64,000 bases of DNA, from contig JBJHDM010000006.1 of the NCBI GenBank assembly GCA_050486545.1, positions 46,069 through 110,068 on the forward strand. The letters are read 5' to 3'. Below the pieces are notes generated by a model. The model was not told the origin of the DNA and did no database searches. It saw only the letters and a program-made list of their open reading frames with translations. This document shows, piece after piece, positions 26,219 to 34,694 of this stretch (the first letter of the stretch is position 1; each line of letters opens with the position of its first letter). Position numbers and translations under genes: made by a program. The stretch is from DAOMNN01 sp050486545. GTDB lineage: Bacteria > Pseudomonadota > Gammaproteobacteria > Burkholderiales > Rhodocyclaceae.

Positions 26219-27577
26219 TCAGTGTCCGGAAACCCCGCTACGGTCTTCGTCCGAGCGCACGGAGAGCCCCAGCCGCTTCATCCGCTCCCACAGGTTCTTC
26301 CGGCTGATCCCAAGATGCGCGGCCGTGCGGGCAATCTGGCCATCGTTGGCTTCCAGCACTTTCGCGATGTAGGCGCGCTCACAGGATTGCAAGTACCCCA
26401 CCAGCCCTTCGGTCGGGTCTCCATCGCGCAGTTCGCTCGGCAGCGGGGTCTCGAAGAGTGCTTCGAGCATCAGGTCCTCTCCCGGACTCAGGATGCAGGC
26501 GCGCTCGATCGCATGCTTGAGCTCGCGGATATTCCCGGGCCACTGGTGCATGAGCAGGGCTTGCTCGACCGAAGCCGTGAGACGCTTGTGCTCACCTGGA
26601 TGATCCGCGCAATAGGTGGCAAGCAGGCGGCGGGCCAGCCAGACGATGTCCTCGCGACGCTCACGGAGCGGAGGGATCCTGAGGTGGATGACGTGGATGC
26701 GATAGAAGAGGTCGTCGCGAAAGCTGCCCTCCTCGACCATCTCCCGCAAGTCGCGATGGGTCGCGCAGATCAACCGCAGATCGACGGGAACGGCACGCTC
26801 GCCCCCGACCCGCACGATGCGGCGATCCTGGATCGCCCGCAGCAACTTGACCTGCATCGCCAGCGGCATATCGCCGACCTCGTCGAGAAACAATGTTCCG
26901 CCATCGGCCTGCTCGAACACGCCGGGCCGCGCTCGGACCGCACCGGTAAATGCGCCCTTCTCATGGCCGAACAGTTCCGCCTCGAGCAGGTTCTCGGAGA
27001 TCGCCCCACAGTTGACCGCGATGAACGGGCTGTCCGCCGTGCCGCTCGCCAAGCGATGCAGTTCGCGCGCGACCACCTCCTTGCCGACCCCGGACTCCCC
27101 GGAGATCAGCACGGTGCGGGCCTGCTGTGCGAGCCGTGGCAGCAGCGTCTCCATATGGCGCATCGCGCCGGACACCCCGAGACGGCAACTCACCGGCTCG
27201 GCGGGCGGCTCCGCAAGCAACCCGGCCAGCTTCTCGACCAGCGCATCGAGATCGAACGGTTTGGTGATGTAATCCGAGGCTCCGGCCTTGAGAAGTTCCA
27301 CCGCTCGATCGATCGCCCCGTACCCGGTAATGAACAGCCAAGGTGGCAAGCGCACCCCGCACGACTTGAGCGAAAAATACAGCTCGTCACCACCGATGTC
27401 GGGAAGCCGGATATCGCTGACCACGGCCGCGTAACGCCCGGACGATACGGCCAGCCCCGCGTCGTTGCCCGAGCGGTACCAGTCGAAATCGAACCCCTCG
27501 AGCTCGAAGCGATCGCACAGGGACTCCCCCATGATCTCGTCGTCCTCAATCAGGCAAAGGCGCGGTTTTGCACTCAT
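26219..27577 (-). CDS. arxR: Sigma54-dependent NtrC-family regulator, probable ArxR
   Basis: The 452-residue protein is a full NtrC-type activator. A receiver domain (residues about 5-120) has phosphoacceptor Asp55 in VVSDIRLPD; a AAA+ domain (about 140-375) has Walker A GESGVGKE, the sigma54-contact loop GAFTGA in FGHEKGAFTGAVRAR and FLDEVGDMP; a Fis-type helix-turn-helix ends it (GQIARTAAHLGISRKNLWERM). The start overlaps the kinase stop in an ATGA. Position next to a PhnD-like sensor, a kinase and a divergent arx operon identifies it as ArxR, expected to switch on arxB'ABCD in response to arsenite. Confidence 0.88.
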   Translation of the reverse strand: MSAKPRLCLIEDDEIMGESLCDRFELEGFDFDWYRSGNDAGLAVSSGRYAAVVSDIRLPDIGGDELYFSLKSCGVRLPPWLFITGYGAIDRAVELLKAGASDYITKPFDLDALVEKLAGLLAEPPAEPVSCRLGVSGAMRHMETLLPRLAQQARTVLISGESGVGKEVVARELHRLASGTADSPFIAVNCGAISENLLEAELFGHEKGAFTGAVRARPGVFEQADGGTLFLDEVGDMPLAMQVKLLRAIQDRRIVRVGGERAVPVDLRLICATHRDLREMVEEGSFRDDLFYRIHVIHLRIPPLRERREDIVWLARRLLATYCADHPGEHKRLTASVEQALLMHQWPGNIRELKHAIERACILSPGEDLMLEALFETPLPSELRDGDPTEGLVGYLQSCERAYIAKVLEANDGQIARTAAHLGISRKNLWERMKRLGLSVRSDEDRSGVSGH

Positions 27578-29028
27578 GAAACGGACTCCGTGATGGGAAG
27601 GATGACCGTGAACACCGTCCCGACCAACTCGTCGCTATCGACTTCGATGCTGCCCCCCAGTTGCTGCACGAGTTGATACGTCACCCAGAGCCCCAGCCCG
27701 TGCCCATCGGAAGTCGATCCGACGAAGGGTTCGAACAGGTGAGTCAGGCGGTCGCGCGGGATCGGCTGGCCGCGATTGGCGACCCGCGCTTCGAATACGG
27801 TCCCACGTCGATCGATGTCGCACACGATCTCGCTCCCCGGTTCCGCCGCCTGCACGGCATTGAGCAGGAGATTGAGCAGAATCTGCCGCACCTGCGTGGA
27901 AGGCAGGGACACGGCTTCGGCGAGGGTACCGCGCCACACGAGATGGACACGCTTGCGAACGAGGTGCGGCTGCAGCAAGGTCCGCAGATCGTCGAAATCC
28001 TGCGCGGTCAGTGGATGGCTCTGCAGCCGAGCCTCGACCAGCAGCGCGGCGACCGTCTCCTTGATCTGGAGCAGTCCCCGTTCCAGCAGGGGCAGGGTCT
28101 TGGTCGTGAGTTGCTCGGGCTGGCCATGCCGCTTGTAGGTACTGATCGCGTTGAGCATGCCGCCGAGCGGGTTGTTGATCTCGTGGGCGATTCCGGCCGT
28201 GATCCGTCCGATCGCAGCCAGGCGCTCGCTGGCGATGATCTGTCGCTCCAGCGCCTCCTTCTCCCGAAGCGCCGTCAACATGAGCTTGAGTTGCGTGCCG
28301 GCACGCCCGACTTCATCGCGCGACTCGTACAGCCGGCATTCGGCCTCGGCCGGAATGCTGTCCCCGACCCGGCTCATGCAGTCGGCAAGTTGGACGAGCG
28401 GGTCGGCCATTCGGCGCCCCCAATACCAGCTGATCGGCAGCAGCACCGCAAGCACGAGCAGCGTGATCAGCGCGGCGCGATTGACGATGCTGAGGAAGCG
28501 GGGCTGGAAGATCGACCTGGGGTATTCCATGACCAGCGTGCCCAGTGGTACGCCGTCGAAGACAATGGGCATCAGCAGATGAAACTCGCTTGCATCCGGC
28601 AGTTCGATCGCCCGCGACTCCAGTAGGGGACGGCCGTCAAGTTCCGCTGCGAGCCGTGCGTAGGTCGGGCCCAGCCGGGCCAGATCGAACTGGATCGGGT
28701 GCTCGCGCGGACGAGTCGACGCATAGACTCGCTGCTGGGCGTCGAGTACGAGCATCAATTCGGCACCCAGCGACGCCTGCGCCCCCGTATGCACGGGCAT
28801 GCTGATGATCTCGTAGGCCCGCCACAGGTCGTCGTGCAGCATCGGCGTGATCAGCGTCATCGCCAGCACCCGCCCGAGGCTTTCCGCACTCTCGAATAGA
28901 TCGGTCCGCAACTGCTCGTATTCGCGCATCACGTTGGCCACGGTCAGCATCACCGCGGTGACCAGCACCAGCAGCGTCGCCCGCAGCGGGATCTTGTAGC
29001 GGAAACTGAGGTCGTGAAAACGCAACAT
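27574..29028 (-). CDS. arxS: Membrane sensor histidine kinase, probable ArxS
   Basis: The 484-residue kinase has two membrane helices (ATLLVLVTAVMLTVANV near residue 20 and ALITLLVLAVLLPISWYW near 215) enclosing a periplasmic domain of about 170 residues, then a HAMP-like linker, an H box with phosphoacceptor histidine in RITAGIAHEINNPLGGML, and a catalytic domain (LLLNAVQAA, GLGLWVTYQL). It would receive the signal from the binding protein encoded just upstream and phosphorylate ArxR. I start it at 29028, one base after the arxX stop; the open frame extends 26 codons further into arxX. Confidence 0.87.
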   Translation of the reverse strand: MLRFHDLSFRYKIPLRATLLVLVTAVMLTVANVMREYEQLRTDLFESAESLGRVLAMTLITPMLHDDLWRAYEIISMPVHTGAQASLGAELMLVLDAQQRVYASTRPREHPIQFDLARLGPTYARLAAELDGRPLLESRAIELPDASEFHLLMPIVFDGVPLGTLVMEYPRSIFQPRFLSIVNRAALITLLVLAVLLPISWYWGRRMADPLVQLADCMSRVGDSIPAEAECRLYESRDEVGRAGTQLKLMLTALREKEALERQIIASERLAAIGRITAGIAHEINNPLGGMLNAISTYKRHGQPEQLTTKTLPLLERGLLQIKETVAALLVEARLQSHPLTAQDFDDLRTLLQPHLVRKRVHLVWRGTLAEAVSLPSTQVRQILLNLLLNAVQAAEPGSEIVCDIDRRGTVFEARVANRGQPIPRDRLTHLFEPFVGSTSDGHGLGLWVTYQLVQQLGGSIEVDSDELVGTVFTVILPITESVS

Positions 29029-29029
29029 C

Positions 29030-29914
29030 TCAGCGCCGGTCGACAAGGCGCGCCATTTCGCGGATCTCGCCGAACATGGCCGGGTCGCCGGGCACGAAGC
29101 CATCAAGGTTCAGCGTCTCGAGCAGCCGTGCTCCCGCGGGGTCATCGCGCATGTTGAGGAATACCCCCTGCGCAGCATCGAAGATCGCGTCATCGATATC
29201 GCTTCGCGCCACGAACGGAGGAAAACCGTAGACCGGGGATGTCGAGATCACCCGCGTGTCCGCCGTGATTTCCGGATGGATGCGATCGAGCGTCTCCCAG
29301 ACGTAACCGGCCACGGCTCCGCCGTCGGCGAGCCCGACCGAAACGGCCTCGACGACCTTGCGATGGGACCACGTATAGAAACTGCGGCGAAAAAACTGCT
29401 CGGGACTGCGACGGGCGCGGTGAAGCAGGAACCGGGGATACAGCGATCCTGAGAAGGAATTCGGATCGGAAAAGGCAAACACCCGTCCAGCGAGGTCCTC
29501 CATGCCGTTGACCTCACGGGCATCGTGCCGCGCGATCAGATAGGAGCGGTATTCGGGTCGCCCGAGATGCAAGGGTACGGCCATCAGCCGAAGTCGATCC
29601 TGGTCCATCACGTACGGGTAGCCGCACATCCACGCGATGTCGAGCGTCTTCGCGTTGATCTGCTCGGAGATCTCCCGGTAGCTCGAGCGCTGCACAAAGG
29701 TCACCGGCAGGCCAGTCTTCTGCGCAATGTAATCACGCCAGCGGTTCAGAAACGCGGCCTGATCGTCAAGAAACACCGGCGTCAGGCCGATGCGCAAGCT
29801 GTTTCCAAGCTCGTCGATCGCACCAAGCGCGGGGACAGACGCACCTAGCGCGATCGCTCCGAGACCCGTCAGGAAATCACGTCGTTCCATCGCCACCAAT
29901 ACGCTCTCGAACAT
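29030..29914 (-). CDS. arxX: PhnD-like periplasmic substrate-binding protein, probable ArxX
   Basis: The 294-residue protein belongs to the PhnD/phosphonate-binding family of solute receptors, with a mature part starting near LRIGLTPVFLDDQAAFLNRW and landmarks DIAWMCGYPYVMDQ and AFSDPNSFSGSLYPRFLL. AioX and ArxX proteins of this family bind arsenite in the periplasm and work with a kinase and an NtrC-type regulator, exactly the neighbours here. The N-terminus ERRDFLTGLGAIALGAS resembles a Tat signal. The ATG at 29890 would place it at the very start; both candidate starts have weak ribosome binding sites. It could bind another oxyanion, but the divergent arx operon argues for arsenite. Confidence 0.85.
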   Translation of the reverse strand: MFESVLVAMERRDFLTGLGAIALGASVPALGAIDELGNSLRIGLTPVFLDDQAAFLNRWRDYIAQKTGLPVTFVQRSSYREISEQINAKTLDIAWMCGYPYVMDQDRLRLMAVPLHLGRPEYRSYLIARHDAREVNGMEDLAGRVFAFSDPNSFSGSLYPRFLLHRARRSPEQFFRRSFYTWSHRKVVEAVSVGLADGGAVAGYVWETLDRIHPEITADTRVISTSPVYGFPPFVARSDIDDAIFDAAQGVFLNMRDDPAGARLLETLNLDGFVPGDPAMFGEIREMARLVDRR

Positions 29915-30006
29915 GCACCCCGGACCGAGTGTACCGCCTTCGTTCGGCCGCTGCGAGTCCGCCTTTCGCCCGGTTTCGTGGCTAAAACAGCGGCAACCGA
30001 AGTCAT

Positions 30007-30022
30007 GTTACCCGGGCGTAAC
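30007..30022. promoter_or_regulatory. Palindrome GTTAC-N6-GTAAC, distal candidate ArxR site
   Basis: GTTACCCGGGCGTAAC is an inverted repeat GTTAC/GTAAC around six bases. Its centre is exactly 42 bp, four helical turns, from that of a second copy, so two dimers would bind the same DNA face. It lies between arxX and arxB'. Confidence 0.7.
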
Positions 30023-30048
30023 CCCTGCAGATACGGCCGGCATACGCA

Positions 30049-30064
30049 GTTACCCATCGGTAAC
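30049..30064. promoter_or_regulatory. Palindrome GTTACC-N4-GGTAAC, proximal candidate ArxR site
   Basis: GTTACCCATCGGTAAC is a perfect 6-4-6 palindrome sharing GTTACCC and GTAAC with the copy 42 bp upstream. Its centre is about 77 bp upstream of the start point predicted from the -24/-12 element, a normal place for a sigma54 activator site. Confidence 0.7.
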
Positions 30065-30107
30065 ATCGATCTGCCAATTACCCCGACATCCGTATGGATT
30101 TCGAACA

Positions 30108-30122
30108 TGGCATGAATCGTGC
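30108..30122 (+). promoter_or_regulatory. Candidate sigma54 promoter for the arx operon
   Basis: TGGCATGAATCGTGC matches the sigma54 consensus TGGCAC-N5-TTGC with the invariant GG and GC at the right spacing and two mismatches. It lies downstream of both palindromes. The predicted start point falls at about 30134, one base from the best start codon of arxB', which is awkward and noted separately. Confidence 0.6.
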
Positions 30123-30134
30123 GGATTACCATGC

Positions 30135-31349
30135 ATGCCCATCCACGCCCGCCCTGTTTCGAACCTGACCCGAATCGCTTCCCACGCAAACCTGTGGAGC
30201 AATGCGGGGGCCTGTCTTCCGCAGCGTTTTGCCAACGTGGCCTGCAGACGCTGCGTCGAGGAATGTCCCACTGGCGCCTTTTCGGCGACTCCGGAAGGGT
30301 TCTCCGTAGGATCCGCTTGTGTCGATTGCGGCCGATGCGCAGCCGTCTGTCCAACCAGTGCGCTATCACTCGGCGACTTCCGCCTGGAGATTCCTGAGCC
30401 GTCGCCTGGAGCAATCGTCATCGAATGCCGCAAGGTCCCTGCACAGGTCACCGAACCTCATGCGGTGCGGGTTCCGTGCTGCGGAGCGCTATCGACCGCA
30501 CAGTTCCTCGCGCTTGCCAATGCCTCGAACGGGAACGGGGTCGAAGTGATCGATCGTGGCTGGTGCGGCACCTGTAGCGCGGGCGGAAGCGCTCACCCGG
30601 CCGAAGAGCGGATGACGGTGGCCAACGAGCTACTCGCACACATGGGCGTTCCGCTGGAGGGACGCATGACCTTCACCGGCCGCACGCTTCCGGCCGGGCA
30701 ATGCCCGGACTCCATACCCGGTCGCGACTCGGGTGCCGGCGTGAGTCGTCGCGGCTTTCTGCGCCGGCTCGTCGGTGAGGTGGCACACGCGACCGATACT
30801 GCCACGCCGGAAATCCTCGGCACGGAGGAACCAGTGGATGGACATGCACGGATCGTTCCGACGGAACGGCTCGCCATTCTGAGCGAGCTGCGTCTGGCCG
30901 GCGCCCGTAGTGGCCGCCAACTGCCCGCAGCGCTGTACCACGAGATCTCGATTGCCGAGCAATGCCGGGATCATAAGCTGTGCGCGACCGCTTGCCCGGT
31001 CTCGGCCCTGCGTAGCCGGGATGAAGAGACCCGCACCGGCATCGACTTCCATCCCGCCTTGTGCATCGGCTGCGGGGCATGCGAACGCATCTGCCCGGAA
31101 CATGCCCTCGCGCTTCGCCCCGCGACCGAGCCGCCGAAGGCAGCCCCGATTGCGCTCACCTGCCACACGACGACGGCCTGCTTTGCATGCGGCATGCCGT
31201 TCGTCGGACCCGGCGCGAACGACCGCCAGGAAGACGAACCGATCTGCCCGGAGTGCCAGAAATCCCGGGATCTCGGGAGATCACTTTTCTCCGGACTTTT
31301 TCCACCCATCGACGACAACAAAACGATCCATTCAGGAGGGGTTCGATGA
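30135..31349 (+). CDS. arxB': Polyferredoxin-like Fe-S protein, probable ArxB'
   Basis: The protein of about 404 residues has two ferredoxin-type cluster pairs. An N-terminal pair reads CRRCVEECP and CVDCGRCAAVCP; a C-terminal pair reads CRDHKLCATACP and CIGCGACERICP; further cysteines lie in CCGALS, WCGTC, CFACG and CPEC. A SRRGFLRRL segment lies mid-protein. It is the first gene of the arx operon, as in known arxB'ABCD clusters, and probably serves electron transfer or cluster delivery; its role is not established. The ATG at 30135 has no Shine-Dalgarno, and the frame is open upstream without similarity, so the start is uncertain. Confidence 0.78.
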   Translation: MPIHARPVSNLTRIASHANLWSNAGACLPQRFANVACRRCVEECPTGAFSATPEGFSVGSACVDCGRCAAVCPTSALSLGDFRLEIPEPSPGAIVIECRKVPAQVTEPHAVRVPCCGALSTAQFLALANASNGNGVEVIDRGWCGTCSAGGSAHPAEERMTVANELLAHMGVPLEGRMTFTGRTLPAGQCPDSIPGRDSGAGVSRRGFLRRLVGEVAHATDTATPEILGTEEPVDGHARIVPTERLAILSELRLAGARSGRQLPAALYHEISIAEQCRDHKLCATACPVSALRSRDEETRTGIDFHPALCIGCGACERICPEHALALRPATEPPKAAPIALTCHTTTACFACGMPFVGPGANDRQEDEPICPECQKSRDLGRSLFSGLFPPIDDNKTIHSGGVR

Positions 31350-31405
31350 CACGAAGTACCACCGTGATGCGCCATGCGACCACGACACACCACTCATGCT
31401 GCTGA
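31346..31405 (+). CDS. 19-residue His/Cys-ended small reading frame between arxB' and arxA
   Basis: The frame encodes MTRSTTVMRHATTTHHSCC. Its ATG overlaps the arxB' stop as ATGA and is preceded at normal distance by AGGAGG (31335-31340). Its TGA shares a base with the AGGAGA that serves arxA. Such tight fitting suggests it is translated, either as a leader that couples arxB' to arxA or as a small peptide. Three His and two Cys residues in the last ten could bind soft metals or arsenite; that is a guess. No homologue is known to me. Confidence 0.5.
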   Translation: MTRSTTVMRHATTTHHSCC

Positions 31406-31418
31406 GGAGACGCCAGCG

Positions 31419-33899
31419 ATGAACATCTTCAACACCCTGATGAACCGGCGGCGCTTTCTCAAGACCAGCGCCGCCGCCGGCGCGACCGGCGCAGCCGTGA
31501 CGGGCATGGGAGGCCTGCCCGGACTGACGCCGGTGAAGGATGCGAAGGCCCAGGCCGCGCGGGGCCAGACGACCGTCACCAAGAACATCTGCGCACAGTG
31601 CCCCGCGCGCTGCGGAATCGACGTATACACGACCAATGGGCGCGTACATGCGATCTACGGCGATACGGGCAACCCGATCGCCAACGGCAAGCTCTGCCCC
31701 AAGGGTCACCTGGGCACCTACTTCCTCTACGATCCGGACCGCTTCAAGGGACCGATGAAGCGAACCAACCCGAGAAAGGGGCGCAACGAAGACCCGGGCT
31801 TCGTGCCGATTTCCTGGGACGAGGCGCTCGACACCATCGCCGCGCGCCTGCAGGTGCTGCGCGACAAGGGCGAATCGCACCGCTTCGCCCACTTCTACGG
31901 GCGTGGCTGGGGCGCCTCCGACGCCGGACTGTACGGCGACTTCGGCAAGCTGTACGGCACACCGAACTCGGCGATCGGCCACGCCTCGATGTGCGCCGAG
32001 GGCAGCAAGCGCGCCAAGCGCGCCACCGACGGCAACGATTCGTACAACTCCTACGACTACCGCAACACCAACTACATCCTGAACTTCGGCGCGGGCTTTC
32101 TCGAGGCCTTCCGCCCGTACAACTACCTGATGCAGATGTGGGGCCACATGCGCAGCAAGAGCCCGCAGACCCGCATCACGACCATCGACGTACGCATGAA
32201 TCCGACGATGGCGGCCTCGGACCGGGCGCTCTACATCAAGCCGGGAACCGACGGCGCACTGGCACTGGCGATCGCCCACGTCATCCTCACCGAGGGCCTG
32301 TGGGATCGCGAGTTCGTCGGCGATTTCCACAATCCGGAAACCCGCTTCCGGACCGGGCAGCGGATCACACCGATCTCGTTCGACCAGAAGTGGGTTCACG
32401 GGCTGCCCGAATGGTGGAACGAGGAACTCAAGGACCGCACGCCGGAATGGGCCGAAAGCGTGACCACGATCCCCGCCCGCGACATCGTCACCGTCGCGCG
32501 TGAGTTCGCCACCACCCGCCCCGCCATGGCGATCATGGAGCGCGGCCCGACGGCCCATACCAACGGCACCTACAACGGCATGGCGATCCATGCACTGAAC
32601 GCGCTGGTTGGCTGCATGTTCGCCGAGGGTGGCATGTATTACCAGATGGGCACGCCCTATGGGGGTCTTCCGGTCAATTCCGACGACTACCTCGACGACT
32701 GGGCGAAGGATGGGGACTGGAAGAAGTTCCCGCGCATCGACAAGGCCCGCACCGCCGAATGGCCGATGACCTCCCACATGATGCAGGAAGCCGGACCGAA
32801 CCATCTTAAAGGCGACCCGTACAAGCTCGACACGGCGATGTTCTTCTACACCAATCCGATCTGGACCGCGCCGAACCCGAAGGTGTGGGAGGAAGCGCTG
32901 AAGGACGTGTTCGTGATCGACACCTCGCCATTCCCCGGCGAGACGGCCATGTACGCGGACATCGTCGTGCCGGATCACACCTACCTGGAGCGCCTGCAGG
33001 ACTCGCCGACCTATCCCTTCGAGGGTTGGCCGATGACGGCCCTGCGCGTGCCGGCTGTCGATCCGATCTACGACACCAAGCACTTCGGCGACACGCTGAT
33101 CGAGATCGGCAAGCGCATGAAGGGGCCGATGGGCGAGTACTACAAGGCGCTCGGCAACACCGAGAACGTGTTGCGCCATCGCGCCAAGGGCTTCGAGACG
33201 AACCCCGGCGACAACGGCGTCAACAGCTTCGAGACCTGGAAGGAAAAGGGCGTCTGGTACCGCAAGCCCTACCACTGGCGCCAGCACCGCGGTGAATTCT
33301 TCGAGTGGGACGGCAAGGGCTACAACACGGCGATGAGTGCGGACGACGTGAAGGCCAAGCTCATCAAGACGCCTTCCGGCAAGTTCGAGTTCAAGTCCGG
33401 CTATCTCGAGGGTCATGCCGAATACATCCACCGCGAACTCGGCGTTCCGGCCGACCGCGTCGGTCTGATCCAGTGGGTCGAGCCCAAGCACTCCGGTCAG
33501 GGCGATCTCTACTTCGTGTCACCCAAGACCCCGCTGCACGCGGAAGGCCGCTCCGGGAACATTCCCCACGCGATCGCGAACCAGCAGCCCATCGTCGGCG
33601 GTCGCAACACGGTGTATCTGGAGATCCACCCGGACACCGCCCGCGCGCGCGGCATCCGCAACGGCGACAAGGTGCGGATCAAGTCCAATCTCGGTGCGAT
33701 CGAGGCGTATTGCCGGTACATGCCATCGCACCGTCCCGACACGCTGGTGCTGCCGATGGAGCATGGCCACTGGGCGCAGGGACGCTGGGCCAAGGGACGC
33801 CTGCCGGGTCATTCCGGCGAAATCACCGAGAACGTATCCGATCCGATCTCCGGGCTTGCCTGCTACTACACCGGCAAGGTCACCGTGGAACGGGCCTGA
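31419..33899 (+). CDS. arxA: Arsenite oxidase catalytic subunit ArxA (DMSO reductase family)
   Basis: The 826-residue protein starts with a Tat signal (NRRRFLKTSAAAGATGAAV), then an Fe-S motif CAQCPARCGIDV plus the fourth cysteine in KLCPKGHLG, and a molybdopterin oxidoreductase fold with the likely Mo ligand cysteine in GHASMCAEGSKRA. It ends in the molydopterin dinucleotide-binding domain (NGDKVRIKSNLGAIEAYC). ArxA oxidises arsenite to arsenate in the periplasm, often under anoxic conditions. The GRGWGASDAGLYGDFG segment and the arxB'-A-B-C-D plus arxRSX setting favour ArxA over respiratory arsenate reductase ArrA, its closest relative. I use the ATG at 31419, eight bases after AGGAGA. Confidence 0.88.
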   Translation: MNIFNTLMNRRRFLKTSAAAGATGAAVTGMGGLPGLTPVKDAKAQAARGQTTVTKNICAQCPARCGIDVYTTNGRVHAIYGDTGNPIANGKLCPKGHLGTYFLYDPDRFKGPMKRTNPRKGRNEDPGFVPISWDEALDTIAARLQVLRDKGESHRFAHFYGRGWGASDAGLYGDFGKLYGTPNSAIGHASMCAEGSKRAKRATDGNDSYNSYDYRNTNYILNFGAGFLEAFRPYNYLMQMWGHMRSKSPQTRITTIDVRMNPTMAASDRALYIKPGTDGALALAIAHVILTEGLWDREFVGDFHNPETRFRTGQRITPISFDQKWVHGLPEWWNEELKDRTPEWAESVTTIPARDIVTVAREFATTRPAMAIMERGPTAHTNGTYNGMAIHALNALVGCMFAEGGMYYQMGTPYGGLPVNSDDYLDDWAKDGDWKKFPRIDKARTAEWPMTSHMMQEAGPNHLKGDPYKLDTAMFFYTNPIWTAPNPKVWEEALKDVFVIDTSPFPGETAMYADIVVPDHTYLERLQDSPTYPFEGWPMTALRVPAVDPIYDTKHFGDTLIEIGKRMKGPMGEYYKALGNTENVLRHRAKGFETNPGDNGVNSFETWKEKGVWYRKPYHWRQHRGEFFEWDGKGYNTAMSADDVKAKLIKTPSGKFEFKSGYLEGHAEYIHRELGVPADRVGLIQWVEPKHSGQGDLYFVSPKTPLHAEGRSGNIPHAIANQQPIVGGRNTVYLEIHPDTARARGIRNGDKVRIKSNLGAIEAYCRYMPSHRPDTLVLPMEHGHWAQGRWAKGRLPGHSGEITENVSDPISGLACYYTGKVTVERA

Positions 33900-33927
33900 T
33901 CCCCTGCACAGATAGGAGTTATCGACA

Positions 33928-34680
33928 ATGGCAAAGTGGGGAATGGTCATCGACCTGGACAAGTGCACCGGCTGTCAGGCCTGTACGACGGCGTGCGCGA
34001 TGGAAAACAACACCCTGCCCGGTGAGAGCTGGCAGGACGTCCTCTACTATCACGAGGGCACCTACCCGAGCGGGCAGATGAAGTGGCTGCCGCGCCCGTG
34101 CATGCAGTGCGAGAACCCCTCGTGCGTGCATGTGTGCCCGACCCGGGCGACCTACAAGGACATGGACGCGGGCGGGATCGTGTTCGTCGACTGGAACAAG
34201 TGCATCGGCTGCAAGTACTGCATGATCGCATGCCCCTACGGCGTGCGCTTCTATGCCGACGAAAAGCCCTTGCTCGAGCCCGACCTGCGTTCGATCTTCC
34301 CGGGCGGAAACGGCCAGATGTGGAGTCCCCCGTACCAGAACCCGGAACAGGACTGGAAGCGCGGCATCGGCATCCAGCCGGCAGGCGTCGTCTCGAAGTG
34401 CACCTTCTGCTACCACAAGGTCGGCAACGCGCCGGCCGGGACCGCCGACCTGGACGAGGACAATCCGGAGGTCAAGGAGTACGTGCCGGCCTGCGTGCGC
34501 ACCTGTGCGCCCAAGGCACGCTTCTTCGGCGATCTCGACAATCCGAAGAGCCAGGTCAACCGGCTGATCGCCGACAAGCGCGGCGTGCGCCTCAAGGACC
34601 ATACCGGCAACCGCCCGCAGGTGTACTACCTCGGCGCCGGTGCAAGCGTGCCGGCCTTCGATCCCAAGCCGCGTTCCTGA
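33928..34680 (+). CDS. arxB: Arsenite oxidase Fe-S electron transfer subunit ArxB
   Basis: The 250-residue protein belongs to the DmsB/NrfC family with four [4Fe-4S] clusters. Cysteine groups appear in CTGCQACTTAC, CMQCENPSCVHVCP, CIGCKYCMIACP and, later, CTFCYH with CVRTCAPKAR. It carries electrons between ArxA and the membrane subunit ArxC. It has no signal peptide of its own and is presumably exported with ArxA through Tat. TAGGAG precedes the start. Confidence 0.92.
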   Translation: MAKWGMVIDLDKCTGCQACTTACAMENNTLPGESWQDVLYYHEGTYPSGQMKWLPRPCMQCENPSCVHVCPTRATYKDMDAGGIVFVDWNKCIGCKYCMIACPYGVRFYADEKPLLEPDLRSIFPGGNGQMWSPPYQNPEQDWKRGIGIQPAGVVSKCTFCYHKVGNAPAGTADLDEDNPEVKEYVPACVRTCAPKARFFGDLDNPKSQVNRLIADKRGVRLKDHTGNRPQVYYLGAGASVPAFDPKPRS

Positions 34681-34694
34681 GGAGGGACTGACCA

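Noticed and set aside
29790..30134. N-terminal extension of arxB' by 115 codons
   Set aside because: It would cover the palindromes and the -24/-12 promoter and overlap the arxX gene; the residues show no Fe-S or signal features.
31419..33899. Respiratory arsenate reductase ArrA as identity of the molybdoenzyme
   Set aside because: The divergent receptor-kinase-NtrC genes, the arxB' gene upstream and the NrfD subunit order fit arx better; a phylogeny could still overturn this.
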